Assembly: GCF_025821665.1 (NCBI RefSeq) | Contig: NZ_JACKSJ010000019.1 | Span: 1 to 54,580 of the forward strand | Direction: 5' to 3' | Length of the DNA stretch: 54,580 nucleotides | Origin: [Mycobacterium] manitobense | GTDB taxonomy: Bacteria > Actinomycetota > Actinomycetes > Mycobacteriales > Mycobacteriaceae | Shown: positions 1-9,012 of the stretch, in pieces | How positions within the stretch are numbered: position 1 is the first letter of the stretch | Layout: every line of letters starts with the position of its first letter | Position numbers and translations under genes: made by a program | The notes under the pieces: generated by a model | Database searches by the model: none | Told to the model about the DNA's origin: nothing | The model's input: only the letters and a program-made list of their open reading frames with translations

Positions 1-207
1 GGCCGCGCCGAGCACCACCCGACCGCCGCCGATCAGCACCTGGTTGCGCCGGTCCACCCGCAGCAGCAGGGCGTCGGCCCAGCCCGCGACGGCGGCGTCG
101 ACGTCGGTGCGCAGCGTGTCGGCGCGGTCGGCGCCGACCCGCGACAGCAGCGGGATGTTGCGCAGTCTGAAGTTGATCGCCCGTCCCCCCGGCCCGCCGG
201 AACTCAT
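1..207 (-). CDS. nudC: NAD(+)/NADH pyrophosphatase NudC, N-terminal part (runs off the window edge)
   Basis: Only the first 69 codons are in the window; the rest lies before base 1. The ATG at 207 opens a reading frame beginning MSSGGPGGRAINFRLRNIPL, followed by LLSRVGADRADTLRTD and a short beta-rich stretch, which resembles the N-terminal domain of mycobacterial NudC (Rv3199c type), as I recall it. The family hydrolyses NADH, NAD+ and NAD-capped RNA with a C-terminal Nudix domain, which cannot be checked here. The start codon overlaps the stop of the upstream potassium-channel gene by four bases (ATGA), so the two are probably translated from one message. Identity rests on the N-terminal domain and on position next to the channel gene. 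Confidence 0.8.
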   Translation of the reverse strand, partial: MSSGGPGGRAINFRLRNIPLLSRVGADRADTLRTDVDAAVAGWADALLLRVDRRNQVLIGGGRVVLGAA

Positions 208-1298
208 CGCTCCGCGTCCGCGCTGCGGATGTGCAGCAGCCGGTCCCCCGGTTCGAGCGCGTCGACCTGCGGGTCGTCGACGCGCAGCAGTTTCCCACCG
301 CGCACGACACCCAGCACGATGTCGGAGAGATGCCGAGGCGAGCCGGCGACTTCCTTCGGCGTGACCTCCCGCTCCGCGATGGCGAAACCGGCGTCCGGGG
401 TCAGCAGGTCCTCCATCATCTCCACCACGCTCGGCGTCTGCACCGCGATGCCGAGCAACCGGCCCGCGGTCTCGGACGTCACGACGGTGGAGTCGGCGCC
501 CGACTGCTGCAGCAGGTGCTGGTTCTCGGCCTCGCGGACCGCGGCGATGATCTTGGCCTTGGGCGCCAGCTCGCGGGCGGTCAGCGTGACCAGCACGGCG
601 GTGTCGTCGCGGTTGGTGGCGACGATGATCGACTTCGCGTGTTGGGCGCTGGCCAGTCGAAGCACATCCGAATCGGTCGCGCTGCCGCGCACCGTGACCA
701 GGCCCGCACTCTTGGCCCGCTCGAGGGCGGTGGGATTCTCGTCGACGACCACGATGTCGGCCGGGGCGACCTCGTCACCGATCATCGCCGCCACGGCGGT
801 GCGGCCCTTCGTGCCGTAACCGATGACGACGGTGTGGTTGCGCACTTTGTTCCTCCATCGCTGGATCTTCAACGCCTGGCGCGACTGCGTGGTGAGGGTC
901 TCGACCGTGGTGCCGATCAACACGATCAGGAACGCGACGCGCAGCGGGGTGATCACCAGCACGTTGATCAGGCGGGCCGAATCGGTCACCGGCGTGATGT
1001 CGCCGTAGCCGGTCGTCGACAGCGACACCGTGGCGTAGTACAGGCAGTCCAGAAACGACAGCGGGTCGCTGGCGTCCGGTGTGCTCTCGATGTCGCGGTA
1101 GCCGTGCCGGTCGAGGTAGACGATCAGCACCGCGGCGAACAGTGCGGACAACGCGTAGATCACCCGCATGGCGATGCGCCGGGCCGGGCTGACGAACGGC
1201 TCCGGAATCGAGAGGACGTCGACCAGGTCGGCGTCCGGTCGGCTGGTCAGATTCTGGTCGATCGCAGCGAGCCGACGTCGCAATCTACCTTTGGCCAC
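204..1298 (-). CDS. Two-TM potassium channel with RCK (TrkA-N) domain
   Basis: This 364-residue protein has two membrane segments (about residues 43-62 and 111-130) around a pore loop with the K+ selectivity filter TTGYGD at 95-100. After the second segment comes an RCK/TrkA-N domain starting near residue 156 with a nucleotide-binding glycine pattern (VVIGYGTKGR) and then a TrkA-C-like part (about 290-360). It should be a tetrameric, ligand-gated K+ channel of the plasma membrane, of the MthK/Kch type, and matches the Rv3200c position in M. tuberculosis. It overlaps nudC by four bases. Which ligand the RCK domain binds cannot be read from the sequence. The next gene (DoxX-like) is divergent, with 48 bases between the two starts. 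Confidence 0.88.
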   Translation of the reverse strand: MAKGRLRRRLAAIDQNLTSRPDADLVDVLSIPEPFVSPARRIAMRVIYALSALFAAVLIVYLDRHGYRDIESTPDASDPLSFLDCLYYATVSLSTTGYGDITPVTDSARLINVLVITPLRVAFLIVLIGTTVETLTTQSRQALKIQRWRNKVRNHTVVIGYGTKGRTAVAAMIGDEVAPADIVVVDENPTALERAKSAGLVTVRGSATDSDVLRLASAQHAKSIIVATNRDDTAVLVTLTARELAPKAKIIAAVREAENQHLLQQSGADSTVVTSETAGRLLGIAVQTPSVVEMMEDLLTPDAGFAIAEREVTPKEVAGSPRHLSDIVLGVVRGGKLLRVDDPQVDALEPGDRLLHIRSADAER

Positions 1299-1346
1299 GA
1301 GGGCCGTTCATCGATCGCCCAGCGATGCGCACGTCACAATGTAATC

Positions 1347-1742
1347 ATGACCTCTCTCCCACCAGAACTGCAGCGGATGGCCGGCTCGTCGCGCGGGGCC
1401 AAGATGGGCGCGATGCTCGTCGGCATGGGGGTGCTGCACTTCGTGGCGCCCAAACCGTTCGACGGGATCGTCCCCGACGAACTGCCGGGCACCGCGCGGT
1501 TCTACACCTACGCGTCAGGGGTCGCCGAACTCGCCGCAGGCGGGTTGCTGATCGCGCCGCAGACCCGCAAGGTGGGCGCCCTGGCCGCGGTGGCGCTGTA
1601 CTTGGCCGTGTTCCCCGGCAACGTCAACATGGTCCGGCTGTGGTGGGACAAGCCGTTGCCGATGCGGATCGCGGCGATCGCGCGCCTTCCCTTGCAGATC
1701 CCGATGATCACCCAGGCTCTCAAGATCTACCGCGAGGCCTAG
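1347..1742 (+). CDS. Small DoxX-like integral membrane protein
   Basis: 131 residues from ATG 1347. The sequence has about three to four hydrophobic helices (for example around residues 20-36, 57-73 and 80-92) and the string HFVAPKPFDGIVPDELPG, which is typical of short DoxX/DoxX-like actinobacterial membrane proteins. Their biochemical role is not settled; some DoxX proteins take part in thiol redox homeostasis, but nothing here shows that directly. The gene stands alone between the divergent K+ channel gene and the convergent adnB. A CACAAT hexamer six bases before the ATG could be a weak leaderless -10. The hydrophobic profile and codon bias make this the real frame; the much longer in-frame extension back to base 231 is antisense to the channel gene and was rejected. 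Confidence 0.75.
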   Translation: MTSLPPELQRMAGSSRGAKMGAMLVGMGVLHFVAPKPFDGIVPDELPGTARFYTYASGVAELAAGGLLIAPQTRKVGALAAVALYLAVFPGNVNMVRLWWDKPLPMRIAAIARLPLQIPMITQALKIYREA

Positions 1743-1755
1743 GGCGCCGCCCCGC

Positions 1756-4700
1756 TCAGGCCACCTCCGACGTCAACAAGGCAGCCAGTTCGTCGATGCC
1801 GGGCAGCACGGCCGGCCGCACGGTCTCACCGGTGCGTACGTAGTGGAACGCTGCGCGCACCGACGACGCGGGCCGGTCGTGCAGCGCGGCCCAGGCCAGG
1901 CGGTACACCGCCAGCTGCACGGCGGCCTGACTGCGTGCCCGGTCGGTGTCGGGCGGCCCGCCGGTCTTCCAGTCCACCACCGTGACGCCGCCGTCGTCGT
2001 CGGCGAACACCGCGTCGATCCGCCCGCGCACCACGGTGTCACCGATCACCATGTCGAACGGCACCTCGACGTCGACAGGGGTGCGCGCCGCCCACGGCGA
2101 CACCATGAACGCGGCCTGCAGTTCGGCCAGCGCCTCGGCCTCGCTGCGGCGCAGTTCGCTGTCCACCGCGCCGGGCAGGTCGTCGAGGTCGAAGAGCCGC
2201 TCGGCGCCGTAGAAGCGCTGCACCCAGTCGTGGAACGCCGTGCCCAGCAACGCATCCGGGTTCGGCCGCACCGGCAGCCTTCGGGCCAGCCGCTGCGTGG
2301 CGGCCGCCGGATCCCTGCCGAGGTCGACGAGTGTGCTGACCGACACCTGTGCGGGCAGTTCCACCGGCGCGGCCCGCCCGGCGCGTTCACGCTCGGCCAG
2401 CAGCGCGTCGACGTCGGCCCGCCAGCCGTCGACATCGGCGTCCTGGCGGAGTTCGCCGGCCATCGCCCGCGTCACCAGGGCGGCGCCGCGATCGAGGTCG
2501 GCCCGCCGGCCACCGGCCGGGTCCGGCGGCCATACGGCTTCGACAACGTTCTCGCGCAACGGGTTCGGCTCTCCGTCGGCCGGGGCGGGCGCCCAGTGTT
2601 CGACGACGCCGCACGGATCGCCGTCGGCCACCGACCGGTCGATGATGTCCTCGAGCTCGCAGAGGAAGTCCGACGGCCCCCGCGGCTTGGACTCCGCGGC
2701 GCCCCAGTGATGGCCCGACAGCAACAGCGTGTCCTCGGCGCGGGTCAGCGCGACGTACAGCAGCCGGCGCTCCTCGTCGACACGGCGCTGTTCGAGGCGG
2801 CTCTTGTGGTCGTGGATCCGGTCGGACAGCACCTTGCGGTCGTTGACGTCCGAGGTGTCCAGCACCGGAACCCCGTGGTCGGCCGCCGTCGCGCGGTCGC
2901 CGCGCAGCAGCGGCGGGAGGTCGGCGGGGTCGGTCAGCCACGTCCGCGGCTGCGCGGTCGACGGGAAGACGCGCGCGCTCAGGTGCGGCACGGCGACCAC
3001 CTGCCACTCCAGCCCCTTGGCGGCGTGCACGGTGAGGATCTGCACCCGGTTGGCCGACACCGACACCTCGGCCGGCGCCAGACCGTTCTCCACCACCATG
3101 GCGGCGTCCAGGTAGCCGAGCAGGCCGCTCACCGTGGCGCCCGGCCGGGCCGCGAAGTCCGCGACCACATCGGCGAACGTGTCCAGGTGCTCGGCGCCGG
3201 CCCAGCCGGCCCCCACGGGTTGCGCCGCGCGGGCCTCGGCGTCGATGCCCAGCACCCGCCGCACGTCGGCCACCAGTTCGGGCAGCGGGAACCCCAGATG
3301 CGCGCGCAGGGCGGTCAGCTCGCGGCCCAGCGCGACGATCCGGCGGTAGCCCTCGGCCGAATACCTCTGCGCCGCACCAGGATCACAGATCGCGTCCGCC
3401 AGGCAGGCGGCATCGGCGTCGGGCGCGGTACGGGCCACGATCTCCTCGGTGGACGCCGACCCGGCGGGCGCGGCGGTGTCGTCGAGTTCGACGGCGCGCC
3501 GCCACAACGCGGCGACGTCCTTGGCGCCGAGGCGCCACCTGGGCCCGGTCAGCACCCGCATCGCCGCGGCGCCGGCGGTGGGATCGGCGAGCAGCCGCAG
3601 CATCGCCACCACATCGGCCACCTCGGGGATGGAGAGCAACCCGGCCAGGCCGACCACCTCCACCGGGACGCCGCGCGCGGTGAGCGCGTCCGCCATCGGA
3701 GCGGCATCGGCGTTGCGGCGCAACAGCACCGCGGCGGTGGGGACGTCGTCGCCTGCGCCGTGATAGAGCGCGGCGATCTGGTCGGCGACCCAGTCCCGTT
3801 CGGCGGCCAGGTCGTTCAGCAGGGCACAGCGGATGGTGCCGGGCTCGGCCCCTGGGCGGGGAAGCAGCTCGCGCACGGCAACCGACCGGCGGCGCGCCTC
3901 GGCCGACACCTCGTTGGCCAGCCGCAGCGCCCGCGGCGGGTTCCGCCAGCTGGTGCGCAGTTCCAGCGTGGGCGCCGGGCTGCCGTCCGCGAGGGGGAAG
4001 TCGGTGGCGAACCGGGGCAGGTTGGTGGCCGAGGCGCCGCGCCAGCCGTAGATCGACTGGATCGGGTCGCCGACCGCGGTGAGCGCGAGACCGTCGTCCA
4101 CCCCGCCGCCGAACAGCGACGACAGCGCGATCCGCTGCGCGTGGCCGGTGTCCTGGTACTCGTCGAGCAGCACCACCCGGTAGCGCTGCCGCACCTGGAC
4201 GCCGACCTGCGGGAACTCGGCGGCCAGCCGGGCGGCGGCGGCCATCTGTGTGCCGAAGTCCATCACCTTGTCGGCCCGCATCCGCCGGTGCAGCGCGTCG
4301 ATCAGCGGCACGAGTTCGGTCCGCTCGTTCTGCGTCGCCAGCAGCCGCAGCAGCCACTGGCTGGGGCCGCGGTCGCGCTGATACGGGCCTGCGGGCAGCG
4401 TGTGCACCAGCCGCTCCAGCTCGATGTGGGTGTCGCGCAGCTGATCGGTGCCGACCAGGTGCTCGGCCAGCTGACCGGCCAGCCGCAGCACCATCGCCGT
4501 CACCGCGGCCGGCGTCTTGTCGACGTGCAGCTCGCCCGGGTGCTCGCACACCACCCGGAAGGCCAGCTGCCACAGCTCGGTCTCGCTGATCAGCCGGGTG
4601 TCCGGCTCGATGGGCAGCAGCAGGCCGTGATCGCGCAACAGCGTGCCTGCGAACGCATGGTAGGTGCTGACCGTCGCCGGATCGGCGTCGTCGCCACCGG

Positions 4701-4989
4701 GTAGCAGGCCCACCCCGGCCAGCCGGGCCAGCCGGCTGCGGACCCGGCGCAGGAGCTGCCCGGCGGCCTTGCGGGTGAACGTCAGGCCGAGCACCTCGCC
4801 CGGGGCGGCGTAGCCGTTGGCCACCAGCCACACCACCCGCGCGGCCATGGTCTCGGTCTTGCCTGCACCCGCGCCGGCGATCACCACGAGCGGACCCGGC
4901 GGTGCGGCGATGACGGCGGCCTGTTCTTCGGTGGGTGCGAAAACGCCGAGCGCCGAAGCGAGTTCGGCGGGGCTGTAGCGCGGTGTCAT
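1756..4989 (-). CDS. adnB: AdnB subunit of the AdnAB helicase-nuclease (UvrD-like motor plus RecB-like nuclease)
   Basis: 1077 residues from ATG 4989. The N-terminal UvrD/Rep superfamily 1 motor shows Walker A GAGAGKT (39-45), Walker B LLDEYQDT, motif III VGDPIQSIYGWRGA, a TVHAAKGLEW motif and the motif VI element LLYVALTRAED. The C-terminal 250 residues carry a RecB/AddB-type PD-(D/E)XK nuclease: GTAFHDWVQ, GRIDAVF and VVDWKTG supply the His, Asp and Lys of the active site. AdnAB resects double-strand breaks in mycobacteria; AdnB is the dominant translocating motor in the studied enzymes. The start overlaps the stop of adnA by four bases (ATGA), fixing the start and pointing to coupled translation of the two partners. 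Motor and nuclease motifs all look intact. Confidence 0.93.
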   Translation of the reverse strand: MTPRYSPAELASALGVFAPTEEQAAVIAAPPGPLVVIAGAGAGKTETMAARVVWLVANGYAAPGEVLGLTFTRKAAGQLLRRVRSRLARLAGVGLLPGGDDADPATVSTYHAFAGTLLRDHGLLLPIEPDTRLISETELWQLAFRVVCEHPGELHVDKTPAAVTAMVLRLAGQLAEHLVGTDQLRDTHIELERLVHTLPAGPYQRDRGPSQWLLRLLATQNERTELVPLIDALHRRMRADKVMDFGTQMAAAARLAAEFPQVGVQVRQRYRVVLLDEYQDTGHAQRIALSSLFGGGVDDGLALTAVGDPIQSIYGWRGASATNLPRFATDFPLADGSPAPTLELRTSWRNPPRALRLANEVSAEARRRSVAVRELLPRPGAEPGTIRCALLNDLAAERDWVADQIAALYHGAGDDVPTAAVLLRRNADAAPMADALTARGVPVEVVGLAGLLSIPEVADVVAMLRLLADPTAGAAAMRVLTGPRWRLGAKDVAALWRRAVELDDTAAPAGSASTEEIVARTAPDADAACLADAICDPGAAQRYSAEGYRRIVALGRELTALRAHLGFPLPELVADVRRVLGIDAEARAAQPVGAGWAGAEHLDTFADVVADFAARPGATVSGLLGYLDAAMVVENGLAPAEVSVSANRVQILTVHAAKGLEWQVVAVPHLSARVFPSTAQPRTWLTDPADLPPLLRGDRATAADHGVPVLDTSDVNDRKVLSDRIHDHKSRLEQRRVDEERRLLYVALTRAEDTLLLSGHHWGAAESKPRGPSDFLCELEDIIDRSVADGDPCGVVEHWAPAPADGEPNPLRENVVEAVWPPDPAGGRRADLDRGAALVTRAMAGELRQDADVDGWRADVDALLAERERAGRAAPVELPAQVSVSTLVDLGRDPAAATQRLARRLPVRPNPDALLGTAFHDWVQRFYGAERLFDLDDLPGAVDSELRRSEAEALAELQAAFMVSPWAARTPVDVEVPFDMVIGDTVVRGRIDAVFADDDGGVTVVDWKTGGPPDTDRARSQAAVQLAVYRLAWAALHDRPASSVRAAFHYVRTGETVRPAVLPGIDELAALLTSEVA

Positions 4990-7900
4990 ACCCTCTCCTC
5001 TCCGGCCTGGGCGGGGCAGCTGCCACGGACCGGGCAGTGCGTGCAGTTGTCGTTGATCCGGGCGACGAACCGAGGACCCTGGGTCGCCGCGGCGGCCCGG
5101 CTCACCTGCTGCCGCCACTGCTCCTGCGCCTCGGGGGTGAGCGCGTCCTGCTCGCGCTCGGCGGGACCGCCTGCGGTGGGCTTGCCCAGGTACACCAGCC
5201 GGCCGCCACCGGGCTGGTCACCGTCAGGCAGCAGGCCGGCCGCCACGGCCAGCTGGTACATGGCCAACTGGGCGTGCCGCTGCGCGTCGTCCTTGGTGAC
5301 CGGGCTCTTGCCGGTCTTCAGGTCCACCACGACCAGCCGGCCGGCGTCGTCGCGTTCGAGCCGGTCGAGCCGTCCCCGGACGCGCACGCCCGGCGCACCG
5401 TCGTCGTCGGGCTCGCCGATCAGCCCGTCGACGTCGACCTCGGTGCCCACCTCGGTGAACTCGCGGCGGGTCTGCTCGCGCCACTGCGCGAACCCCGAGA
5501 GCATGGCGCGATGCCGCGCGAGCTCGTTGTCGGCGTGCCACGCGGCTTCGAAAGGCAGCTGCTGCCAGAGGGTCTGGAGCTCGTTGACCAATTGGCTCTC
5601 CGTGCGGCCCGGGTCCGCGAGCAGGGCGTGCACCAGCGACCCGACCGCCGAGCGCACGTCGCGGGCGTCGCTGCCGCCATGGCGCTCCAGCAGCCAGCGC
5701 AGCGGGCAGTCGGTCAGCGTCTGCAACGTCGACGGCGACAGCGTGACGGTATGGTCGCCACCCGACCACAGCGGTTCGTCGCTCGACACCGGCGTCATGC
5801 CGTACCACTGCGCGGGGTCGGCGCCCGGGATACCCGCCGCCGCCATCCTGGCCAATTGCGTTGCTGCGCATTCCCGGGCGATGCCCTCGGGGCCGTCGGC
5901 CGGGGCGCAGGCCACCGCCCGCAACCGGCCGACCAGCACGGCGGGCGCCAGCACCCGCGGGGCTCGGGCGGGCAGGTCCGGCTCCGGCCGGGGATCGGTG
6001 GCCAGCGCCGCCAGTTCGTGGCAGAACGGCGACGGCAGCGCGGCCTCGTCGCCGTCTTCACTGTCCACGGCGGTCACCAGCACCCTGGTGCGCGCCCGGC
6101 CGAGTGCGGCGATCAGGAGGCGGCGTTCCTCGGCCAGCAGGGGCGCGCGGCTCGACAGCTCACGATCGGTCGCGGCGGCCACACCGTCCAGCACGTCGAC
6201 GAGATGCTGGGTGCCGAGCACACCACCGCGCGGAACCGTGTTGGGCCACAACCCTTCCTGCAGGCTCGCGATCACCACGAACTCCCACTCCCGGTCGAGT
6301 GCGGCGTGTGCGCTGAGTACCGCGACCGCGTCGGGGGCAGGGCGCTGGTCGCGCGGCGGTGGCGGCGGCCCGAGTGCGACGACATGGTCGATCAGGCCGC
6401 GCATGGAGGCTCCGGCCGTGCGGCCCACGTACTGCTCGGCGACGTCGAACAGCGCGGTGACCGCATCGAGGTCACGGTCGGCCTGCGCGCCGGCCGGGCC
6501 ACCGCGTTCGCTCGCCGACAACCAGCGCCGCTGCAGGCCCGAGCGGTGCCACGCCTGCCACAGCGTGTCCCGCGGGTCCTGCCCGGCGGCGGCACTGCGG
6601 CGCGCCGCCGTCAGCACGGTGTAAATGCGACGCAGCGGGCGCTGCTGTTCCGGGGACAGACCCGACGGCACGTCCTCGATCGCCGCGACGAGCAGATCGG
6701 TGAAGTCGCGCGGCGGGCGGCTGCCGTCGGCCCGGCGCAGCGCCCGGCGCAACTGACGCAGCGACACCGGGTCGACCCGGCCGACCGGCCCGGTGAGCAG
6801 CTCGGCCGCCTGCGCGCCGTCGAGGCCGTCGGCGGTGGCTTCGAGCACGGTCAGCAGCGCCCGCACCGCAGGCAGATCGGCGAGCGGAGCGCCGGCCCGT
6901 GGCACGTCGACCGGCACACCGGCGGCCGACAACGCCCGCGCCAGAGCAGATCCCGTGCGCGGCATCGACCGGACCAGGACCGCCATCTGCGACCACGGCA
7001 CGCCGTCGACCAGATGGGCACGTCGCAGCGCGTCGGCGATGACGGCGGCCTCGGCGTGCGGCGACGCCGCCACCCGCACCCCGACCGTTCCGGTGCGGGC
7101 GGCATCGCCGGTGAGGTGGCGCACCGCCGACGCGGCAGGCAGCCGGCGAGCGAGCCCGGTGATGGCGCCGGTGACCGCGGACGCACAGCGGTGCGAGACG
7201 GTGAGCGTCACCACCTCGCCGTCGCCGTCGCCGCGCAGCAGTTGCGGGTCCGCGCCGCGGTAGCCGAACACCGCCTGGTCGGGATCGCCCGCGATGACCG
7301 TCAATTCGGCGCCCGCGGCCAGCACGCGCACCAACCGGGCGGCCTGCGGATCGAGCTGCTGGGCGTCGTCGACGAGCAGCACGCGCAGCCGGGCCCGTTC
7401 AGCGGCCAGCAGATCGGGGTCGCTGCCGAGGGCCTCCAGCGCAGCGCCGACGAGTTCGGCCGCGCCCAGCGCCGGGACGGTGGCCTGCGGCGCCGCGGTG
7501 CCGACCGCCGCGCGCAGCAGCATGATCTGCTCGTAGGCCTGCGCGAAACGGCCGGCCGCCAGCCACTCCGGCCGGCCCGACAACCGGCCGAGGCGTTGCA
7601 GCGCAACCGGATCCACACCCCGTTCGGCGCAGCGCGCCATCAGGTCGCGGATCTCGCCTGCGAAACCGGCGGTGGTCAGGGCGGGGCGCAGGGCGGCGGG
7701 CCAGCCGGTCGGCGAGCGGTCGCCGTCCTCGAGGTCACCGGCGAGCATCTCCCGGATGATGCCGTCCTGTTCGGCGCCGGTGATCAGCCGCGGCGGCGGG
7801 TCGCCGTTGCGCTGCGCGGCCATCCGCAGGACGGCGAACGCATACGAGTGCACGGTGCGCACCAGCGGTTCACGTACCACGGTACGGCTGCCGTCGCGCA

Positions 7901-8123
7901 GCATACGGCGGGTGATCACCGCGCGGGCCTGCGCGCCGAGCCGCGCCGAACCCGTCAGCAGCAGAACGGATTCCGGTTCGGCTCCGGCGGCGATGTGCGC
8001 GGCGGCGGTCTCGACCAGCAGGGCCGTCTTGCCCGTTCCCGGCCCGCCGAGGACGCGCACGACGCCGCTGCGGCCGGGTCCGGTGAGCGCTGCCGGTGCC
8101 GACTCGATACGTGACGCGGTCAT
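4986..8123 (-). CDS. adnA: AdnA subunit of the AdnAB helicase-nuclease
   Basis: 1045 residues from ATG 8123. It has a Walker A GGPGTGKT (26-33), a Walker B region with Asp-Asp (LLVDDAQQLD) in place of the usual Asp-Glu, the motif AGDPDQAVFGYRG, and a motif V-like VLSAHAALDREWEFV. The C-terminus is a PD-(D/E)XK nuclease (GRLDRLERD and VVDLKTGK) with a cysteine set that looks like the AddB-type iron-sulfur cluster: one Cys in LTDCPLRW and three in the CTHCPVRGSC stretch near the end. AdnA is the partner of AdnB in double-strand-break resection and is the weaker motor in studied mycobacterial enzymes, consistent with the altered Walker B. The reading frame is open well upstream of 8123, but the motor domain needs only this start and the length matches the family. 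Confidence 0.93.
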   Translation of the reverse strand: MTASRIESAPAALTGPGRSGVVRVLGGPGTGKTALLVETAAAHIAAGAEPESVLLLTGSARLGAQARAVITRRMLRDGSRTVVREPLVRTVHSYAFAVLRMAAQRNGDPPPRLITGAEQDGIIREMLAGDLEDGDRSPTGWPAALRPALTTAGFAGEIRDLMARCAERGVDPVALQRLGRLSGRPEWLAAGRFAQAYEQIMLLRAAVGTAAPQATVPALGAAELVGAALEALGSDPDLLAAERARLRVLLVDDAQQLDPQAARLVRVLAAGAELTVIAGDPDQAVFGYRGADPQLLRGDGDGEVVTLTVSHRCASAVTGAITGLARRLPAASAVRHLTGDAARTGTVGVRVAASPHAEAAVIADALRRAHLVDGVPWSQMAVLVRSMPRTGSALARALSAAGVPVDVPRAGAPLADLPAVRALLTVLEATADGLDGAQAAELLTGPVGRVDPVSLRQLRRALRRADGSRPPRDFTDLLVAAIEDVPSGLSPEQQRPLRRIYTVLTAARRSAAAGQDPRDTLWQAWHRSGLQRRWLSASERGGPAGAQADRDLDAVTALFDVAEQYVGRTAGASMRGLIDHVVALGPPPPPRDQRPAPDAVAVLSAHAALDREWEFVVIASLQEGLWPNTVPRGGVLGTQHLVDVLDGVAAATDRELSSRAPLLAEERRLLIAALGRARTRVLVTAVDSEDGDEAALPSPFCHELAALATDPRPEPDLPARAPRVLAPAVLVGRLRAVACAPADGPEGIARECAATQLARMAAAGIPGADPAQWYGMTPVSSDEPLWSGGDHTVTLSPSTLQTLTDCPLRWLLERHGGSDARDVRSAVGSLVHALLADPGRTESQLVNELQTLWQQLPFEAAWHADNELARHRAMLSGFAQWREQTRREFTEVGTEVDVDGLIGEPDDDGAPGVRVRGRLDRLERDDAGRLVVVDLKTGKSPVTKDDAQRHAQLAMYQLAVAAGLLPDGDQPGGGRLVYLGKPTAGGPAEREQDALTPEAQEQWRQQVSRAAAATQGPRFVARINDNCTHCPVRGSCPAQAGEERV

Positions 8124-8170
8124 GAGGGCATGACACCACGGGGGTCCGACACGTCGGTCCGCGTCGCCCT

Positions 8171-8199
8171 CGGCGGACGGTCCGTCGGACCGTCCGCCG
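8171..8199. promoter_or_regulatory. Perfect 13-bp inverted repeat (3-nt spacer) in the adnA/lipV divergent promoter
   Basis: Bases 8171-8183 are the exact reverse complement of 8187-8199, with GTC between them. The repeat lies between the divergent starts of adnA (8123) and lipV (8223) and just upstream of the likely lipV -10 at 8211-8216, so it would cover the -35 region (about -24 to -52). It looks like an operator for a dimeric regulator; as RNA it could also fold into a 13-bp hairpin, but no T-run follows on either strand. Confidence 0.7.
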
Positions 8200-8210
8200 G
8201 AATGGAGCCC

Positions 8211-8216
8211 TACCAT
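8211..8216 (+). promoter_or_regulatory. -10 element (TACCAT) of a leaderless lipV promoter
   Basis: TACCAT fits the mycobacterial TANNNT -10 consensus and ends six bases before GTG 8223, the spacing expected if transcription starts at or next to the start codon. No Shine-Dalgarno sequence precedes the GTG, which agrees with a leaderless message. Confidence 0.5.
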
Positions 8217-8222
8217 CGACGC

Positions 8223-9011
8223 GTGACCTCGCGACTGCACGTGTACCGATACGGGCCCGCGGGGCCCGCGCAGATCCTGGCCGTCCACGGTCTGACCGGG
8301 CACGGTCAGCGCTGGCAGACGCTGGCCACCCGGCATCTGCCCGGATATGCGGTGGCCGCACCCGACCTGATCGGGCACGGGCGGTCGTCGTGGGCCGCGC
8401 CGTGGACGCTGTCGGAGAACAGCACCGCGCTGGCGGCACTGCTGGACGCCGATGGCGGCGGTCCCGTCGTGGTGGTGGGGCATTCGTTCGGCGGCGCGGT
8501 GGCGCTCGATCTCGCTGCCGCTCGCCCGGATCTGGTCTCGGCCCTGGTGCTGCTCGATCCCGCGGTCGGCCTGGACGGTGAATGGATGCGCGAGATCGCC
8601 GACGAGATGTTCGCCTCGCCCGACTACACCGACCGGGCGGAGGCGCGCGCCGAGAAGGCGAACGGGTCATGGGGTGAGGTCGATCCGGCCGAGCTGGACC
8701 GCGACCTCGACGAGCATCTGATCGACCTGCCGAACGGGCGCAGCGGATGGCGGATCAGCATCCCGGCGATGATGTCGTACTGGAGCGAGCTGGCGCGGCC
8801 CGTCGCTCTGCCCCGCGACGGCACCCCCACCACGTTGGTGCGGGCCGCCCGCACGCAACCGCCCTACGCCTCCGACGAGCTGATCACCGCACTGGACGCT
8901 ACCCTCGGCACGGATCTCGAGGTGCTGCAGTGGGATTGCGATCACATGGTGCCCCATGCCCGTCCGGCCGAGACGGCGGCTCTCATCCGGGCCCATCTCG
9001 AACGTCACTGA
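8223..9011 (+). CDS. lipV: Alpha/beta-hydrolase, LipV-type esterase/lipase
   Basis: 262 residues from GTG 8223. The fold signature is clear: an HGLTGHGQRW oxyanion-hole segment near the start, the nucleophile elbow GHSFGG, an acidic residue region near LVRAA and a C-terminal catalytic His in WDCDHMVPHARP. This is the alpha/beta-hydrolase fold of serine esterases; the M. tuberculosis ortholog in this position (Rv3203) is called LipV. No signal peptide is visible, so it is probably cytoplasmic. Start choice: GTG 8223 has a TACCAT -10 six bases upstream; ATG 8202 (seven codons earlier) is possible but lacks a ribosome binding site. It is four bases short of touching the next gene (ATG 9013), so the two are likely co-transcribed. 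The true substrate is unknown. Confidence 0.82.
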   Translation: MTSRLHVYRYGPAGPAQILAVHGLTGHGQRWQTLATRHLPGYAVAAPDLIGHGRSSWAAPWTLSENSTALAALLDADGGGPVVVVGHSFGGAVALDLAAARPDLVSALVLLDPAVGLDGEWMREIADEMFASPDYTDRAEARAEKANGSWGEVDPAELDRDLDEHLIDLPNGRSGWRISIPAMMSYWSELARPVALPRDGTPTTLVRAARTQPPYASDELITALDATLGTDLEVLQWDCDHMVPHARPAETAALIRAHLERH

Positions 9012-9012
9012 C

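Noticed and set aside
231..1346. In-frame extension of the DoxX-like protein back to 231
   Set aside because: It is antisense to the K+ channel gene and has no domain; the membrane protein is complete from ATG 1347.
1843..4704. 953-codon open frame on the plus strand opposite adnB (and a 1059-codon one at 4935-8114 opposite adnA)
   Set aside because: They are antisense shadows of two genes with complete helicase-nuclease motifs. The translated sequences are His/Arg/Gly-rich without any domain, as expected from GC-rich third positions.
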